A stretch of 64,000 bases of DNA from an uncultured Roseobacter sp. Its GTDB lineage: Bacteria > Pseudomonadota > Alphaproteobacteria > Rhodobacterales > Rhodobacteraceae. How positions within the stretch are numbered: the first letter of the stretch is position 1; each line of letters starts with the position of its first letter. The notes under the pieces were generated by a model, which worked only from the letters and a program-made list of their open reading frames with translations, did not search any database and was not told where the DNA came from. The translations under genes were made by a program, and so were the position numbers. Shown piece after piece: positions 1 to 7,923 of this stretch. Where the stretch lies: assembly GCA_947488305.1 (NCBI GenBank), contig CANKZM010000003.1, forward strand, positions 248,001 through 312,000, in the 5' to 3' direction.

Positions 1-665
1 CTGGCCTGTGTGCCTTTGGTGCAGTTGCCCAAGCAGCCACACTGTCAGGCACTTTCGAAGTGCGTGTCGTGAACTACACTTTCGGAAGCAACCAAAATAG
101 CTCTGTCGCCAAGGCAAATCAAAGCAATTTTGATAACCGCTACGATGCGGCCGCAGATGGCGTCAACCGCGACACCTTCATCTACACCGGTTCGTTGGAC
201 TTCTTCGTAGACAACAATCCACGCGATCTGGACCTTGAGAGTATTGCTGATTTTCTCGACACGGCGCCTGACGGGTCTGTGTCGGGTCTGGACGACGTTG
301 TTGGCGGTCTGAAGTTGAGCGCCCCGACGTTCCGTGTGACAACTCTTTTTGAATTCACTGAGGTGTACTCGAACGCTTTCGAAACGCGCGTCACCCATGA
401 CGACGGTTTCTCGATGTATGACGACGGTGAAACCTTGCTGTCATATGCGAACCCGACAGGCATTCGCTCTACTCCGAAAACCGGAACGGTCAACTTCACC
501 GGTGGCGAGTTTAAACTGATCTATGCTGCCGCCAACGGAAACCCGTCGAAGCTTCTTGTCGAAGGCAATGGGATCCCCGCGGTTCCGCTGCCAGCCGGTA
601 TCCTGCTGATGGGTACTGCACTTGCGGGCTTTGGTGTGATCCGCCGCCGTAAAGCGCGCGGCTAA
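1..665 (+). CDS. VPLPA-CTERM sorting domain protein, 5' end cut by the window edge
   Basis: Probable exported surface or extracellular protein. The reading frame is open from the left edge; the first residues (ending AFGAVAQA before ATLSG) look like the last part of a signal peptide, so the true start lies upstream. The last ~25 residues read VPLPAGILLMGTALAGFG followed by an RRRK tail. That is the VPLPA-CTERM signal of Rhodobacterales: a motif, a hydrophobic helix and a basic end, thought to be processed by an exosortase-like enzyme. The middle ~190 residues are polar, rich in N, D and T, and match no enzyme family I recognise. A strong terminator follows 26 bp after the stop. The sorting-signal call is firm; the function is unknown. 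Confidence 0.85.
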   Translation, partial: GLCAFGAVAQAATLSGTFEVRVVNYTFGSNQNSSVAKANQSNFDNRYDAAADGVNRDTFIYTGSLDFFVDNNPRDLDLESIADFLDTAPDGSVSGLDDVVGGLKLSAPTFRVTTLFEFTEVYSNAFETRVTHDDGFSMYDDGETLLSYANPTGIRSTPKTGTVNFTGGEFKLIYAAANGNPSKLLVEGNGIPAVPLPAGILLMGTALAGFGVIRRRKARG

Positions 666-690
666 CGCCCGACACAATCCAATATCTAAA

Positions 691-716
691 ACGCGGCCTC
701 CGGGCCGCGTTTTTTA
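691..716. terminator. Bidirectional rho-independent terminator
   Basis: Perfect 8-bp stem ACGCGGCC/GGCCGCGT around a TCCG loop, followed by six T on the plus strand and four T on the minus strand. It sits between two convergent genes, and the plus-strand T run overlaps the stop codon of the minus-strand gene. Confidence 0.9.
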
Positions 717-1610
717 TGAGCTGTTGGGTTTACGTTCAAGAACGTCAAAGATCGCGGCGCAAAGCGCGGGTGCGCGTTGCTTGAAGTGATGCCGGGCACC
801 TTTTTCATTGGGGTGATACGGGTCCTTCACCCGACCATCCTGACTACGCCGAAAGAAACTCGGTGTACTTTGATTGGCGGCGATGGTTTCCGGTGTGATC
901 CCCTCAACAAAGGCACAACGGTTTCCGGTTTTTTCGAATGCTTTTTTGATGTTTTCCTGCGCGCGGGCGCGTTGCTTGGAGACTTTTGTCGTATGCGCAG
1001 GTGCCGTTGTCATGAAGACGCATGGCAAATCCGGCGGCAACTGCTTGCCAAGCTTGCGGACATCGGCCAGTGCCAGTTCAGGCTGCTCTGCCCATCGGCG
1101 CGAGGCATTCCCCAGAAACGCCAGAACAAGAAGCTTGGGCGCATAATAGTCATCACGGAACATGACCTCAAAGGACGACTTCCCAGCACTGCAAAACTGG
1201 TAGTTTCGCCCCTGCCCCATTTGCTTGAACTCATTGCCCGTTTTGTTGACCACACCGTAGGTGCCGGCGTTCACTTTCCATTTCTTGTCGATATTACAGA
1301 TTGAGCCTTTGGCGGCTCCTTTCCGCGCGGTCCAGGAATGGATCGAAGTGGATCGGACACCAATCACGCCAACCTTCATCTCACCAAGTTGCTTGAGCGC
1401 ACGTGACTGTCTTTTCGATGGCGCGCAGACCGTATCGAGTTGCGACAGGAAATCGACAAAGACCGGGCCTGATCCAAAAGAAATCTGACTGTCGCCGAGA
1501 ACCAGAATGTCCGGTGATGTAAATTCTTCCGCGATTGCAGGCACGTTGCCACTTGCGACCGCCAGAACCAATCCCGCAAGAGCAGACCGCATCAAACCCT
1601 TTGCTCGCAT
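714..1610 (-). CDS. SGNH/GDSL-type hydrolase-like secreted protein
   Basis: 298 residues with an N-terminal signal peptide (hydrophobic stretch ~8-22, cleavage near AIA-EEF). The mature part opens with DILVLGDSQISFGSG, which matches block I of SGNH hydrolases with Ser in the nucleophile position. Near the C-terminus DPYHPNEKGA matches the block V Asp-x-x-His. These enzymes are esterases, acyl-esterases or deacetylases; the substrate here cannot be told, but a cell-envelope polysaccharide is plausible given export. An internal Met at codon 7 is an alternative start with AAAGGG close in front. The gene is convergent with the VPLPA-CTERM gene and divergent from the hydrolase-OsmC gene. Confidence 0.75.
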   Translation of the reverse strand: MRAKGLMRSALAGLVLAVASGNVPAIAEEFTSPDILVLGDSQISFGSGPVFVDFLSQLDTVCAPSKRQSRALKQLGEMKVGVIGVRSTSIHSWTARKGAAKGSICNIDKKWKVNAGTYGVVNKTGNEFKQMGQGRNYQFCSAGKSSFEVMFRDDYYAPKLLVLAFLGNASRRWAEQPELALADVRKLGKQLPPDLPCVFMTTAPAHTTKVSKQRARAQENIKKAFEKTGNRCAFVEGITPETIAANQSTPSFFRRSQDGRVKDPYHPNEKGARHHFKQRAPALCAAIFDVLERKPNSS

Positions 1611-1649
1611 AGGTAAGAAACCTCTCGTCTATATCCCTGAACGTACCGT

Positions 1650-1659
1650 AGCGTACGCT
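1650..1659. promoter_or_regulatory. Palindrome upstream of the SGNH gene
   Basis: Perfect 10-bp palindrome AGCGTACGCT, about 40 bp upstream of the SGNH-like gene, inside the 263-bp divergent region. It also lies in a looser CGTAC-N6-GTACG dyad (1642-1657). It could be an operator; no regulator is evident nearby. The rest of the divergent region shows nothing recognisable. Confidence 0.25.
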
Positions 1660-1873
1660 TATTTTTGAGGTCATCTTCCCCAGTTTTCCCTGTAAAGCAA
1701 TGCTTTATGTCACGCGATGCCAACCCTGTGTTCGCTTGTGAGGCAATGCCCTGTCGCATGTTCGGAACCACCGGCTTACAACGGGCATGCACGTCCGCGT
1801 GATTTGATTGACACATGGCTTGTTTTGGCTCTCCAGACGGCCCAGTGTTTCTGACGATAAAAGGAGCCTTCTC

Positions 1874-3088
1874 ATGCCCACAGAGCGCATCGATTTTCCC
1901 GGGCACACAGGTGGCCGCCTTTCGGCACGTCTTGACTTACCCGATGGTCCACATGTCGCGACGGCACTGTTTGCGCATTGCTTTACCTGCGGCAAAGACA
2001 TTCCCGCCGCGCGGCGCATCGCTGCACGATTGGCAGCGCTTGGGATCGCGGTGCTGCGGTTTGATTTTACTGGTTTGGGTCACTCTGAAGGTGAGTTTGC
2101 GCACACGTCGTTTTCGTCCAATGTCGAAGACCTGCTGGCAGCGCATCGTCACCTGGCCAAAAAAGGCATGACCCCCTCGCTGATTATCGGCCATTCCCTG
2201 GGCGGAGCCGCAGTTCTGAGGGCAGCTGCGGAGTTGGACAGCATCAAGGCCGTAGTCACAATCGGTGCTCCGTTTGATACCGGTCATGTGACCCATAACT
2301 TTGCCGACGCGATCCCGGAAATCGAAGCCATGGGGATTGCCGAGGTGAAACTTGCGGGACGTCCGTTCAAGATCGGGAAGGCGTTTCTGGAAGATGTTAC
2401 AGCAGCGGAACTCTCCTCGGCCGTTGGTAAGCTCAACGCAGCGCTGCTGGTTCTGCATGCACCCCGCGACGAAATCGTGGGCATCGAAAACGCCAGTGCG
2501 ATTTTCGGCGCGGCAAAACACCCCAAGAGTTTCGTAACACTCGACGGGGCGGATCATCTTGTGAGCGCGCCGGCGGATGCAGAATATGTAGCCGGTGTCA
2601 TTGCAACATGGTCCGAACGTTACCTCGAGATTCATCGCCCCGCTCCACCGCCCGGTGCGCCCGAAGGGGTGTTACGTGTCACTGAAGCGGATCCCAAGGG
2701 TTTCCTGCACGACATCACGTCGGGTGAAGGCCATCACCTACTGGCGGATGAACCGCTTGCCTACGGGGGCACCAACAAGGGACTATCCCCCTACGGTCTT
2801 CTATCGGCAGGCCTTGGGGCATGTACCTCAATGACGATCCGCATGTACGCGCGTCGAAAAGGCTGGCCACTTGAACAGGTCTCCGTCGACGTCAGTCATG
2901 ACAAGGTGCACGCCCAGGACGCGGAGACCGCTGTTGGTGACAAGATTGATACATGGCACCGGCGCATATCGCTCAAAGGCCCTCTGGCGGCGGACCAACG
3001 CGAGCGTTTGCTTGAGATCGCGGACAAATGCCCCGTGCACCGCACTTTGGAACGCAGCTCAAAGGTGATTACAGAGTTGGTTGTCTGA
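1874..3088 (+). CDS. Bifunctional alpha/beta hydrolase / OsmC-family protein
   Basis: 404 residues, a fusion of two domains. Residues ~1-245 are an alpha/beta hydrolase with nucleophile elbow GHSLGGAA (~98-105), a late Asp (APRDEIVG) and a His (GADHLVS). Residues ~275-400 are an OsmC/Ohr-like domain with the GLGACTSMTIRMYARRKGW block and a second Cys in KCPVHRTLE, the usual redox pair of peroxide-reducing OsmC proteins. The same fusion architecture is known in Rhodobacterales. I use the ATG at 1874 because AAGGAG lies 7 nt before it; the longer frame from 1808 has no ribosome site and adds a non-homologous N-terminus. Likely cytosolic; the hydrolase may act on the same peroxide or ester substrate, which is inference. 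Confidence 0.85.
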   Translation: MPTERIDFPGHTGGRLSARLDLPDGPHVATALFAHCFTCGKDIPAARRIAARLAALGIAVLRFDFTGLGHSEGEFAHTSFSSNVEDLLAAHRHLAKKGMTPSLIIGHSLGGAAVLRAAAELDSIKAVVTIGAPFDTGHVTHNFADAIPEIEAMGIAEVKLAGRPFKIGKAFLEDVTAAELSSAVGKLNAALLVLHAPRDEIVGIENASAIFGAAKHPKSFVTLDGADHLVSAPADAEYVAGVIATWSERYLEIHRPAPPPGAPEGVLRVTEADPKGFLHDITSGEGHHLLADEPLAYGGTNKGLSPYGLLSAGLGACTSMTIRMYARRKGWPLEQVSVDVSHDKVHAQDAETAVGDKIDTWHRRISLKGPLAADQRERLLEIADKCPVHRTLERSSKVITELVV

Positions 3089-3100
3089 ACAGGCGACCCG

Positions 3101-3421
3101 TCAGCGCCGTCTGCGCGGTCCGCCACCGGATGGCCGATGAACAGGCGGTTTTGCTACCGGCGGGCGCGAGAAGCCCGGATCGATCCCACCGCCGGGCGGA
3201 CGGATCGGACGGTCAGGCCTATCTGGGCGGTCGGGCCTTTCCGGGCGGCCGGACGGCGGACGATACCCCGGGCGGTAACTGCCATAGTAATAGTCATTCC
3301 AAAGCATTGAATCGTAATAGACCGAACCGCCGGTACTGACAGAACCGGGCTCACATGCCGCCAGGGTCAAGGCGCCGATGAAACCAAATGCAATGCGCCG
3401 CGCCTTTGAAGAATAACTCAT
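3101..3421 (-). CDS. Small Pro/Arg/Asp-rich lipoprotein
   Basis: About 106 residues. The N-terminus is a lipoprotein signal: basic SSKARR, hydrophobic IAFGFIGALTL, then lipobox LAAC. The mature chain has YY-rich and Pro-rich stretches and PDR repeats (RPDRPDRPDR), ending in Arg-Arg-Arg-Arg, so it is an unusual basic, disordered tail. An ATG at 3436 overlaps the upstream stop as ATGA, but ATG 3421 has AGAGG 7 nt in front, so I prefer it. Probably co-transcribed with the exported protein just upstream. No family recognised. Confidence 0.65.
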   Translation of the reverse strand: MSYSSKARRIAFGFIGALTLAACEPGSVSTGGSVYYDSMLWNDYYYGSYRPGYRPPSGRPERPDRPDRPDRPIRPPGGGIDPGFSRPPVAKPPVHRPSGGGPRRRR

Positions 3422-3432
3422 AACGCCGCCTC

Positions 3433-3999
3433 TCATCGTGCTGCCCGGATCGATGCCAGCATTGCATTGATGTCGCCAACCGGATCAATATCCGCGCCCT
3501 GCTCGAATACCACCACTGCGATGGCAACCCGGTTATTCGGAAGGTCGATCGCAAGGGCGGTAAAATCGACCCGCTTGCCGTTTCGGGTTCCCTGCCCTGC
3601 GAAGCTCCGTGCCGGTGAGCCACCAATCCGGCGATCCTTCGGGGCCTCAACCTCGGCGTTCTTGACCAGAAAAGGGCCAATGTCTCGCAAGTACTCTTGC
3701 GCCTGCGCCAAAGTCGACACGCCGTGAGGCGATACCAACCCTACCCAAACGCCCGGGTGCGCCTTCGGCGTCAGCCCAAAAACCCGCGACACATCGCGCA
3801 AGTCCTCGGCATCCTGATCGGCCAATTCTCGTAGTCCGCCAGTACGTAGCGACCAAAAGTCCGGCACTTCGACCCGAAACAATTCCCTACCGTCGTCCGT
3901 ATATGTAACCGGTGTTCCTGCATTCCCAACCAAGGGAAAGATCGTAAATGGAATTGCAAGAAGGCCCTGCAGAAAGCCGTTGCGTCGAAAAGAAATCAT
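3433..3999 (-). CDS. Exported protein of unknown function
   Basis: 188 residues. A signal peptide is visible (RRNGFLQGLLAIPFTIFPLVGNAG). The mature part begins with TPVTYTDDGRELFRVEVPDFWSLRTGG, which resembles the opening strand region of periplasmic PsbP/DUF1795-like proteins, and it ends with an amphipathic DINAMLASIRAAR helix of the same type. This is only a fold-level impression. Its stop overlaps the alternative start of the lipoprotein gene downstream, so the two probably form a unit. Confidence 0.6.
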   Translation of the reverse strand: MISFRRNGFLQGLLAIPFTIFPLVGNAGTPVTYTDDGRELFRVEVPDFWSLRTGGLRELADQDAEDLRDVSRVFGLTPKAHPGVWVGLVSPHGVSTLAQAQEYLRDIGPFLVKNAEVEAPKDRRIGGSPARSFAGQGTRNGKRVDFTALAIDLPNNRVAIAVVVFEQGADIDPVGDINAMLASIRAAR

Positions 4000-4081
4000 T
4001 TTTCACCCTCACCAACCTGTTTCCACAGTGAGCGCAAAAACAATCACGGCTGTCCAGAAAGAAATCTCAATGGGACGCAAC

Positions 4082-4110
4082 AAAAAAGGGCCGACGCGGA
4101 ACGCCGACCC
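4082..4110 (-). terminator. Rho-independent terminator of bioY
   Basis: On the minus strand a 9-bp stem with two G-T pairs (GGGTCGGCG / CGTCGGCCC, loop TTCCG) is followed directly by six T. It lies 26 bp after the bioY stop. Confidence 0.88.
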
Positions 4111-4135
4111 TTTGAGAGAACGATGTCTGAGCGTT

Positions 4136-4741
4136 TTAGCGCCGCGCGTCACCCACAAGCTTCCAAACCAAAGGCAGGATCACAGCTGCGAGCAGGAGCT
4201 TCAGCCCGTCACCGACGAGGAACGGCGTCAGGCCCCATTCCAGAATTGGTTTGTCCCAACCGTAGAGCTGCCCGAGCCACACGAGACCGGGCACGTAGAT
4301 CAACGCATTGCCGATCAGCATTGCAACGCCCATCCAGATCACCGAACGGTCCCACCCGCGCTCTGCCAATGCACCCAGGGTCAGGGTCGCAAGAACATAG
4401 CCGACCAGATAGCCGCCTGTGCCGCCCATCATATAGGTCAGCCCGGCTTTTTCGGCGGACGAACTGGCGAAGACGTCATATCCCAAGGCGCCGATCAACA
4501 TGTAGCCGAGGATTGTGACAAGACCGAGCCGCGCGCCATATGCGGCACCAATTGTCAGTACGGCAAATGTACCCATTGTGATCGGTACCGGGCTCGGCCA
4601 GATCGGTAGTTTGATCTTGGCGGCAACCGCCAGAAGTGTGATTCCAAGAACCACCAGAACGGTTTGTTTGACCAGACGCGCGCTGCCTTCTGTCGGCCCG
4701 AACAGATCGGAAAGTGTGCGGTGAGAAGCAGTAAGCTGCAT
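4136..4741 (-). CDS. bioY: BioY biotin transporter (S component)
   Basis: 201 residues, an integral membrane protein with about six hydrophobic helices. It shows the BioY pattern: KIKLPIWPSPVPITMGTFAVL in the first third, GARLG in the middle, and the glycine-rich MMGGTGGYLVGYVLA segment. BioY binds biotin in the membrane, alone or with an EcfAT module; no EcfA or EcfT gene is in the window. AGGAGA lies before the start and a clear terminator follows. I saw no TTATMKATAA-type BioR operator in the 70 bp upstream, so biotin control is not visible here. Confidence 0.93.
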   Translation of the reverse strand: MQLTASHRTLSDLFGPTEGSARLVKQTVLVVLGITLLAVAAKIKLPIWPSPVPITMGTFAVLTIGAAYGARLGLVTILGYMLIGALGYDVFASSSAEKAGLTYMMGGTGGYLVGYVLATLTLGALAERGWDRSVIWMGVAMLIGNALIYVPGLVWLGQLYGWDKPILEWGLTPFLVGDGLKLLLAAVILPLVWKLVGDARR

Positions 4742-4813
4742 AAAGACTGTCTCCTATTTTGAATATTTGCCCCTGAATGCCGCAGTGCGGCTGCCCGCGC
4801 AAGGGCTGTTGCG

Positions 4814-5224
4814 CTAACAGCGGGTGTATTCTGTGTCGGCACGATAGTTCTTGCGCGGTCCTTTTACACGCCAAGCCACCTTAAACCGCGGCCAGTCCGT
4901 GAAGTCATATGTCAACGCGTAGTGATCAGGATCGCACCAATGGCTGGTGCTGCCGCCGGTCTCTGGCACGCGATGAAAAAAACGGCCATCGTCAAAGAAG
5001 ACACTAAGATCCTCAGCCCAGAAGTATCGTCGCTCCGCCTGCATCGGGGGATGTCCGTCAAGGGTCATGAGGCCATTCTCGTGATACCTCAATCCAGTTT
5101 CAGCGGGCGCCCAGACCGCCCTGCCCGAAAACCGCGCATCGATCCCGTCTTCCTGTCTGATGGTGCGCTCGACTTGCCATGCGCCTTCAAAGTCAGCGAG
5201 CCTGCGCGCCTCAGTCATTAGCAT
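4814..5224 (-). CDS. DUF6314-family protein
   Basis: 136 residues, no signal peptide or membrane segment. The pattern FEGAWQVERTI, then FSGRAVW, LRYHENG, FDDGRFFHRV and a C-terminal HWCDPDHYALTYDF is typical of the small DUF6314 family of Rhodobacterales, likely a lipocalin-like beta barrel. Function unknown. It overlaps the end of the upstream small exported protein by 14 nt (alternative ATG at 5218), and bioY follows after 72 bp, so the three may be one transcript. Confidence 0.7.
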   Translation of the reverse strand: MLMTEARRLADFEGAWQVERTIRQEDGIDARFSGRAVWAPAETGLRYHENGLMTLDGHPPMQAERRYFWAEDLSVFFDDGRFFHRVPETGGSTSHWCDPDHYALTYDFTDWPRFKVAWRVKGPRKNYRADTEYTRC

Positions 5225-5549
5225 AGGTCGCCTCAGTTACATCCCCAGCCGCACCGATGAACTGAAGCCGTTCGCCGGACTGCGTCATTCCATAACAGGC
5301 CCATAGGTCGGACGGTGGCCACATGCTGCAATATTGATCCCCTTCAACCCGCCAATACCCCCAGCTGTCCTGACCGGCGTTGTATAAGGTGCGCCCGGAT
5401 GCGCTGAATTCCTGCCAGGCATTGGCGTAGCTCAGCTTGCGGTCCATCAAGGCATCGCGGATCTCATCACCGGTTAGTGGCCTCCAGCCATCCTGTGCCA
5501 TGGCGATGCCTGCACCACAAAGCCATACCAGAACAGCCAACCTTATCAT
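5211..5549 (-). CDS. Small exported protein of unknown function
   Basis: 112 residues with a clear signal peptide (MIRLAVLVWLCGAGIAMAQ, cleavage before DGW). The mature part is ~93 residues with two Cys (QYCSMWPPSDLWACYG), which could form one disulfide, and several Trp and Tyr (GQDSWGYWRVEGDQYC). The first segment RPLTGDEIRDALMDRKLSY recalls small periplasmic proteins of Rhodobacterales with no known role. It runs into the DUF6314 gene with a short overlap. Confidence 0.65.
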   Translation of the reverse strand: MIRLAVLVWLCGAGIAMAQDGWRPLTGDEIRDALMDRKLSYANAWQEFSASGRTLYNAGQDSWGYWRVEGDQYCSMWPPSDLWACYGMTQSGERLQFIGAAGDVTEATYAND

Positions 5550-5639
5550 TTCCGCAGGCTCCCGCCTTGTGATGTACCCGGCGGCAGTTTATGAGCCAGC
5601 CAAACCATTAGACAATCCCGAAAAAAGGACCGATCAAAG

Positions 5640-6944
5640 ATGATCCCTCGTTACTCCCGTCCAGAGATGGTTGCCATCTGGAGCCCAGAGACCAAATTCC
5701 GCATCTGGTACGAGATCGAGGCCCATGCCTGTGATGCCATGGCAGATCTTGGCGTGATCCCGCGCGAGAACGCGGAAGCGGTCTGGAAGGCCAAAGATGT
5801 GGAATTCGACGTCGCCCGGATCGATGAAATCGAAGCTATCACCAAACATGATGTGATCGCCTTTCTGACCCATCTGGCAGAACATGTGGGCAGTGAGGAA
5901 GCGCGTTTTGTGCATCAGGGCATGACATCGTCCGATGTTTTGGATACCTGCTTCAATGTCCAGCTGACCCGCGCTGCGGATATCCTGATCGCTGACACCG
6001 ATGGTCTGCTCGCAGCGCTCAAACGCCGCGCCTATGAGCATAAGGACACCCTGCGGATCGGGCGCAGCCATGGTATCCATGCCGAGCCAACCACCATGGG
6101 CCTGACCTTCGCGCGTTTCTACGCCGAGATGGACCGCAACCTCGACCGCCTCAAGGCCGCCCGTGCCGAGATCGCGACCGGTGCAATCTCCGGTGCCGTG
6201 GGCACTTTCGCCAACATCGACCCGCGCGTCGAAGAGCATGTCTGCGCAAAACTGGGGCTTGAGCCGGAACCGATCAGCACGCAGGTCATTCCGCGCGACC
6301 GCCACGCGGCTTTCTTTGCGGTGCTGGGCGTGGTGGCCTCCTCGATTGAGAACATCGCCGTCGAAATCCGCCACATGCAGCGCACCGAAGTTCTGGAAGG
6401 CGCCGAATTCTTCTCGATGGGCCAAAAAGGCTCTTCCGCGATGCCGCACAAGAAAAACCCGGTGCTGACCGAAAATCTTACAGGGTTGGCGCGAATGGTT
6501 CGTTCCGCCGTTGTCCCTGCGATGGAGAATGTCGCACTCTGGCACGAGCGCGACATCTCTCATTCTTCGGTTGAGCGGATGATTGGCCCCGATGCCACAA
6601 TCACGCTGGATTTTGCATTGGCCCGTTTGACCGGCGTCATCGACAAGATGCTGATTTTTCCAGAAAACATGCTCGAGAACATGAACAAATTTCCAGGACT
6701 GGTCATGAGCCAGCGTGTGCTTCTGGCGTTGACGCAGGCCGGTGTCAGCCGCGAAGACGCCTACAGCTATGTCCAGCGCAATGCGCTCAAAGTCTGGGAA
6801 CACCGGACCGATTTCAAGCAAGAATTGCTGGCAGATGCGGATGTGACCGCAGCACTCAGCCCTGCGGAAATCGAAGAAAAGTTCGACTTGGGATATCACA
6901 CCAAACACGTCGATACGATCTTTGAGCGCGTGTTCAAGGAATAG
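5640..6944 (+). CDS. purB: Adenylosuccinate lyase
   Basis: 434 residues, full length. It cleaves SAICAR to AICAR and adenylosuccinate to AMP, each releasing fumarate, in purine synthesis. The fumarase/aspartase superfamily signature GSSAMPHKKNP is at ~262-272, the active-site His region TSSDVLDTC at ~93, and the GRSHGIHAEPTTMG block at ~140. Cytosolic homotetramer in the family. Divergent from the small exported gene, with a 90-bp shared promoter region. No terminator is seen behind it. Confidence 0.97.
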   Translation: MIPRYSRPEMVAIWSPETKFRIWYEIEAHACDAMADLGVIPRENAEAVWKAKDVEFDVARIDEIEAITKHDVIAFLTHLAEHVGSEEARFVHQGMTSSDVLDTCFNVQLTRAADILIADTDGLLAALKRRAYEHKDTLRIGRSHGIHAEPTTMGLTFARFYAEMDRNLDRLKAARAEIATGAISGAVGTFANIDPRVEEHVCAKLGLEPEPISTQVIPRDRHAAFFAVLGVVASSIENIAVEIRHMQRTEVLEGAEFFSMGQKGSSAMPHKKNPVLTENLTGLARMVRSAVVPAMENVALWHERDISHSSVERMIGPDATITLDFALARLTGVIDKMLIFPENMLENMNKFPGLVMSQRVLLALTQAGVSREDAYSYVQRNALKVWEHRTDFKQELLADADVTAALSPAEIEEKFDLGYHTKHVDTIFERVFKE

Positions 6945-7039
6945 GCAGTTCTGGGGTCTTTGGTGAGGATGATCGCATTTTAGTTGACCGATGGCGCTCG
7001 GCTGCTACTTTCGTGGGGATAGCCAGAAGGAGAACCGCA

Positions 7040-7204
7040 ATGACGATCAAGACCTTGGCCGCCGCGGTGGCCCTGACAATCATCCCGGCGATGGGATTTG
7101 CCTATGAGTGCAACTATGGCAAGCAGAAGCAGGCATCGATGTCCTGCGCCGAAGGCAGTGTCTATGATGCTGAGTCCGGTACGTGCCAACCAACCACAGG
7201 CTGA
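7040..7204 (+). CDS. 54-residue secreted Cys-motif peptide
   Basis: Signal peptide MTIKTLAAAVALTIIPAMGFA, then a mature chain of only ~33 residues with three Cys. The part ASMSCAEGSVYDAESGTCQP has a C-x-x-G-x-x-(Y/F)-D-x-x-x-G-x-C pattern that recurs in the next gene. AGAAGGAGA sits 6 nt before this ATG, so I choose it over the upstream start at 7013. A terminator follows within 30 bp, so it is probably its own transcript or the end of the purB transcript. Role unknown. Confidence 0.7.
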   Translation: MTIKTLAAAVALTIIPAMGFAYECNYGKQKQASMSCAEGSVYDAESGTCQPTTG

Positions 7205-7230
7205 CACTAGTCGATCACGTTATTTTTAGA

Positions 7231-7256
7231 GGCGCTCTGAACAGAGCGCCTTTTTT
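7231..7256 (+). terminator. Rho-independent terminator
   Basis: Perfect stem GGCGCTCT/AGAGCGCC with loop GAAC, followed by six T, 26 bp after the small Cys-motif gene. Confidence 0.92.
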
Positions 7257-7309
7257 GTTTCGGCCAAAACCCTATCTTCTGACTATGTAAATGTGAAAGG
7301 AACCGCTTT

Positions 7310-7828
7310 ATGCGCACCCTACTTGCCGCGGCGCTTGTTTTGCCGACAACAGTTTTTGCCGCAGGCGGCAACGACAACCCTCCTCCAAAACCCGTTCTCA
7401 CCTGCACAGGCTCGCAAGTCTTTGACAAGACCAAGGGAAAATGTGTGGACCCGCAGAACAGCAGTCTCAGCCGGGATGAAATATATTTGTCGGTCAGACA
7501 GTTGGCCTATGCCGGACGATATCAGGATGCGCAGGCACTTGTGGCGTTTTTGCCCGAAGACGATAGCGGTCGGCTCACCTACTTGGGCTTTACGCATCGG
7601 AAACTTGGGAATTCCGAGGTCGCAATGCGTTACTATCAGGAAGCGATCGACCGTGATCCAGCCAATATCCTTGCGCGATCCTATATGGGCCAGGGATTCG
7701 TCGAAGCAGGCGAACAAGCAAAAGCGTTGGTTCAGCTGCATCAAATCCGGGCGTATGGCGGTTCTGGAAGCTGGTCCGAAACCTCCCTAAGTAAGGCGAT
7801 TGAGAGCGGCGTGACGTACAGTTACTAG
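7310..7828 (+). CDS. Secreted TPR protein with an N-terminal Cys motif
   Basis: 172 residues. Signal peptide MRTLLAAALVLPTTVFAA, then a Pro-rich piece and TCTGSQVFDKTKGKCVDP, which resembles the Cys motif of the small peptide just upstream. Residues ~60-165 hold TPR-like helix pairs: AYAGRYQDAQALVAFLP, YLGFTHRKLGNSEVAMRYYQEAIDRDP, ARSYMGQGFVEAGEQAKALVQL. It is therefore a periplasmic or exported protein-binding scaffold. AAAGGAA precedes the ATG. Possibly a partner of the upstream peptide; this is inferred from shared motif and adjacency only. Confidence 0.75.
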   Translation: MRTLLAAALVLPTTVFAAGGNDNPPPKPVLTCTGSQVFDKTKGKCVDPQNSSLSRDEIYLSVRQLAYAGRYQDAQALVAFLPEDDSGRLTYLGFTHRKLGNSEVAMRYYQEAIDRDPANILARSYMGQGFVEAGEQAKALVQLHQIRAYGGSGSWSETSLSKAIESGVTYSY

Positions 7829-7923
7829 ATTTCGCTTTTTGCGGACAAATTAATGTTCACGTTTCAGTCTAAATTTACCTTTCCATGTGAGAACAAAGCA
7901 AGATCACACGCAGGTAGGTTTAT

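Noticed and set aside
4742-4813. BioR operator for bioY
   Set aside because: No TTATMKATAA-like sequence in the upstream gap.
5634-6908. 424-codon open frame antisense to purB
   Set aside because: It is the mirror of a certain housekeeping gene in a GC-rich genome; composition is Cys/His/Arg-rich and has no family or ribosome site.
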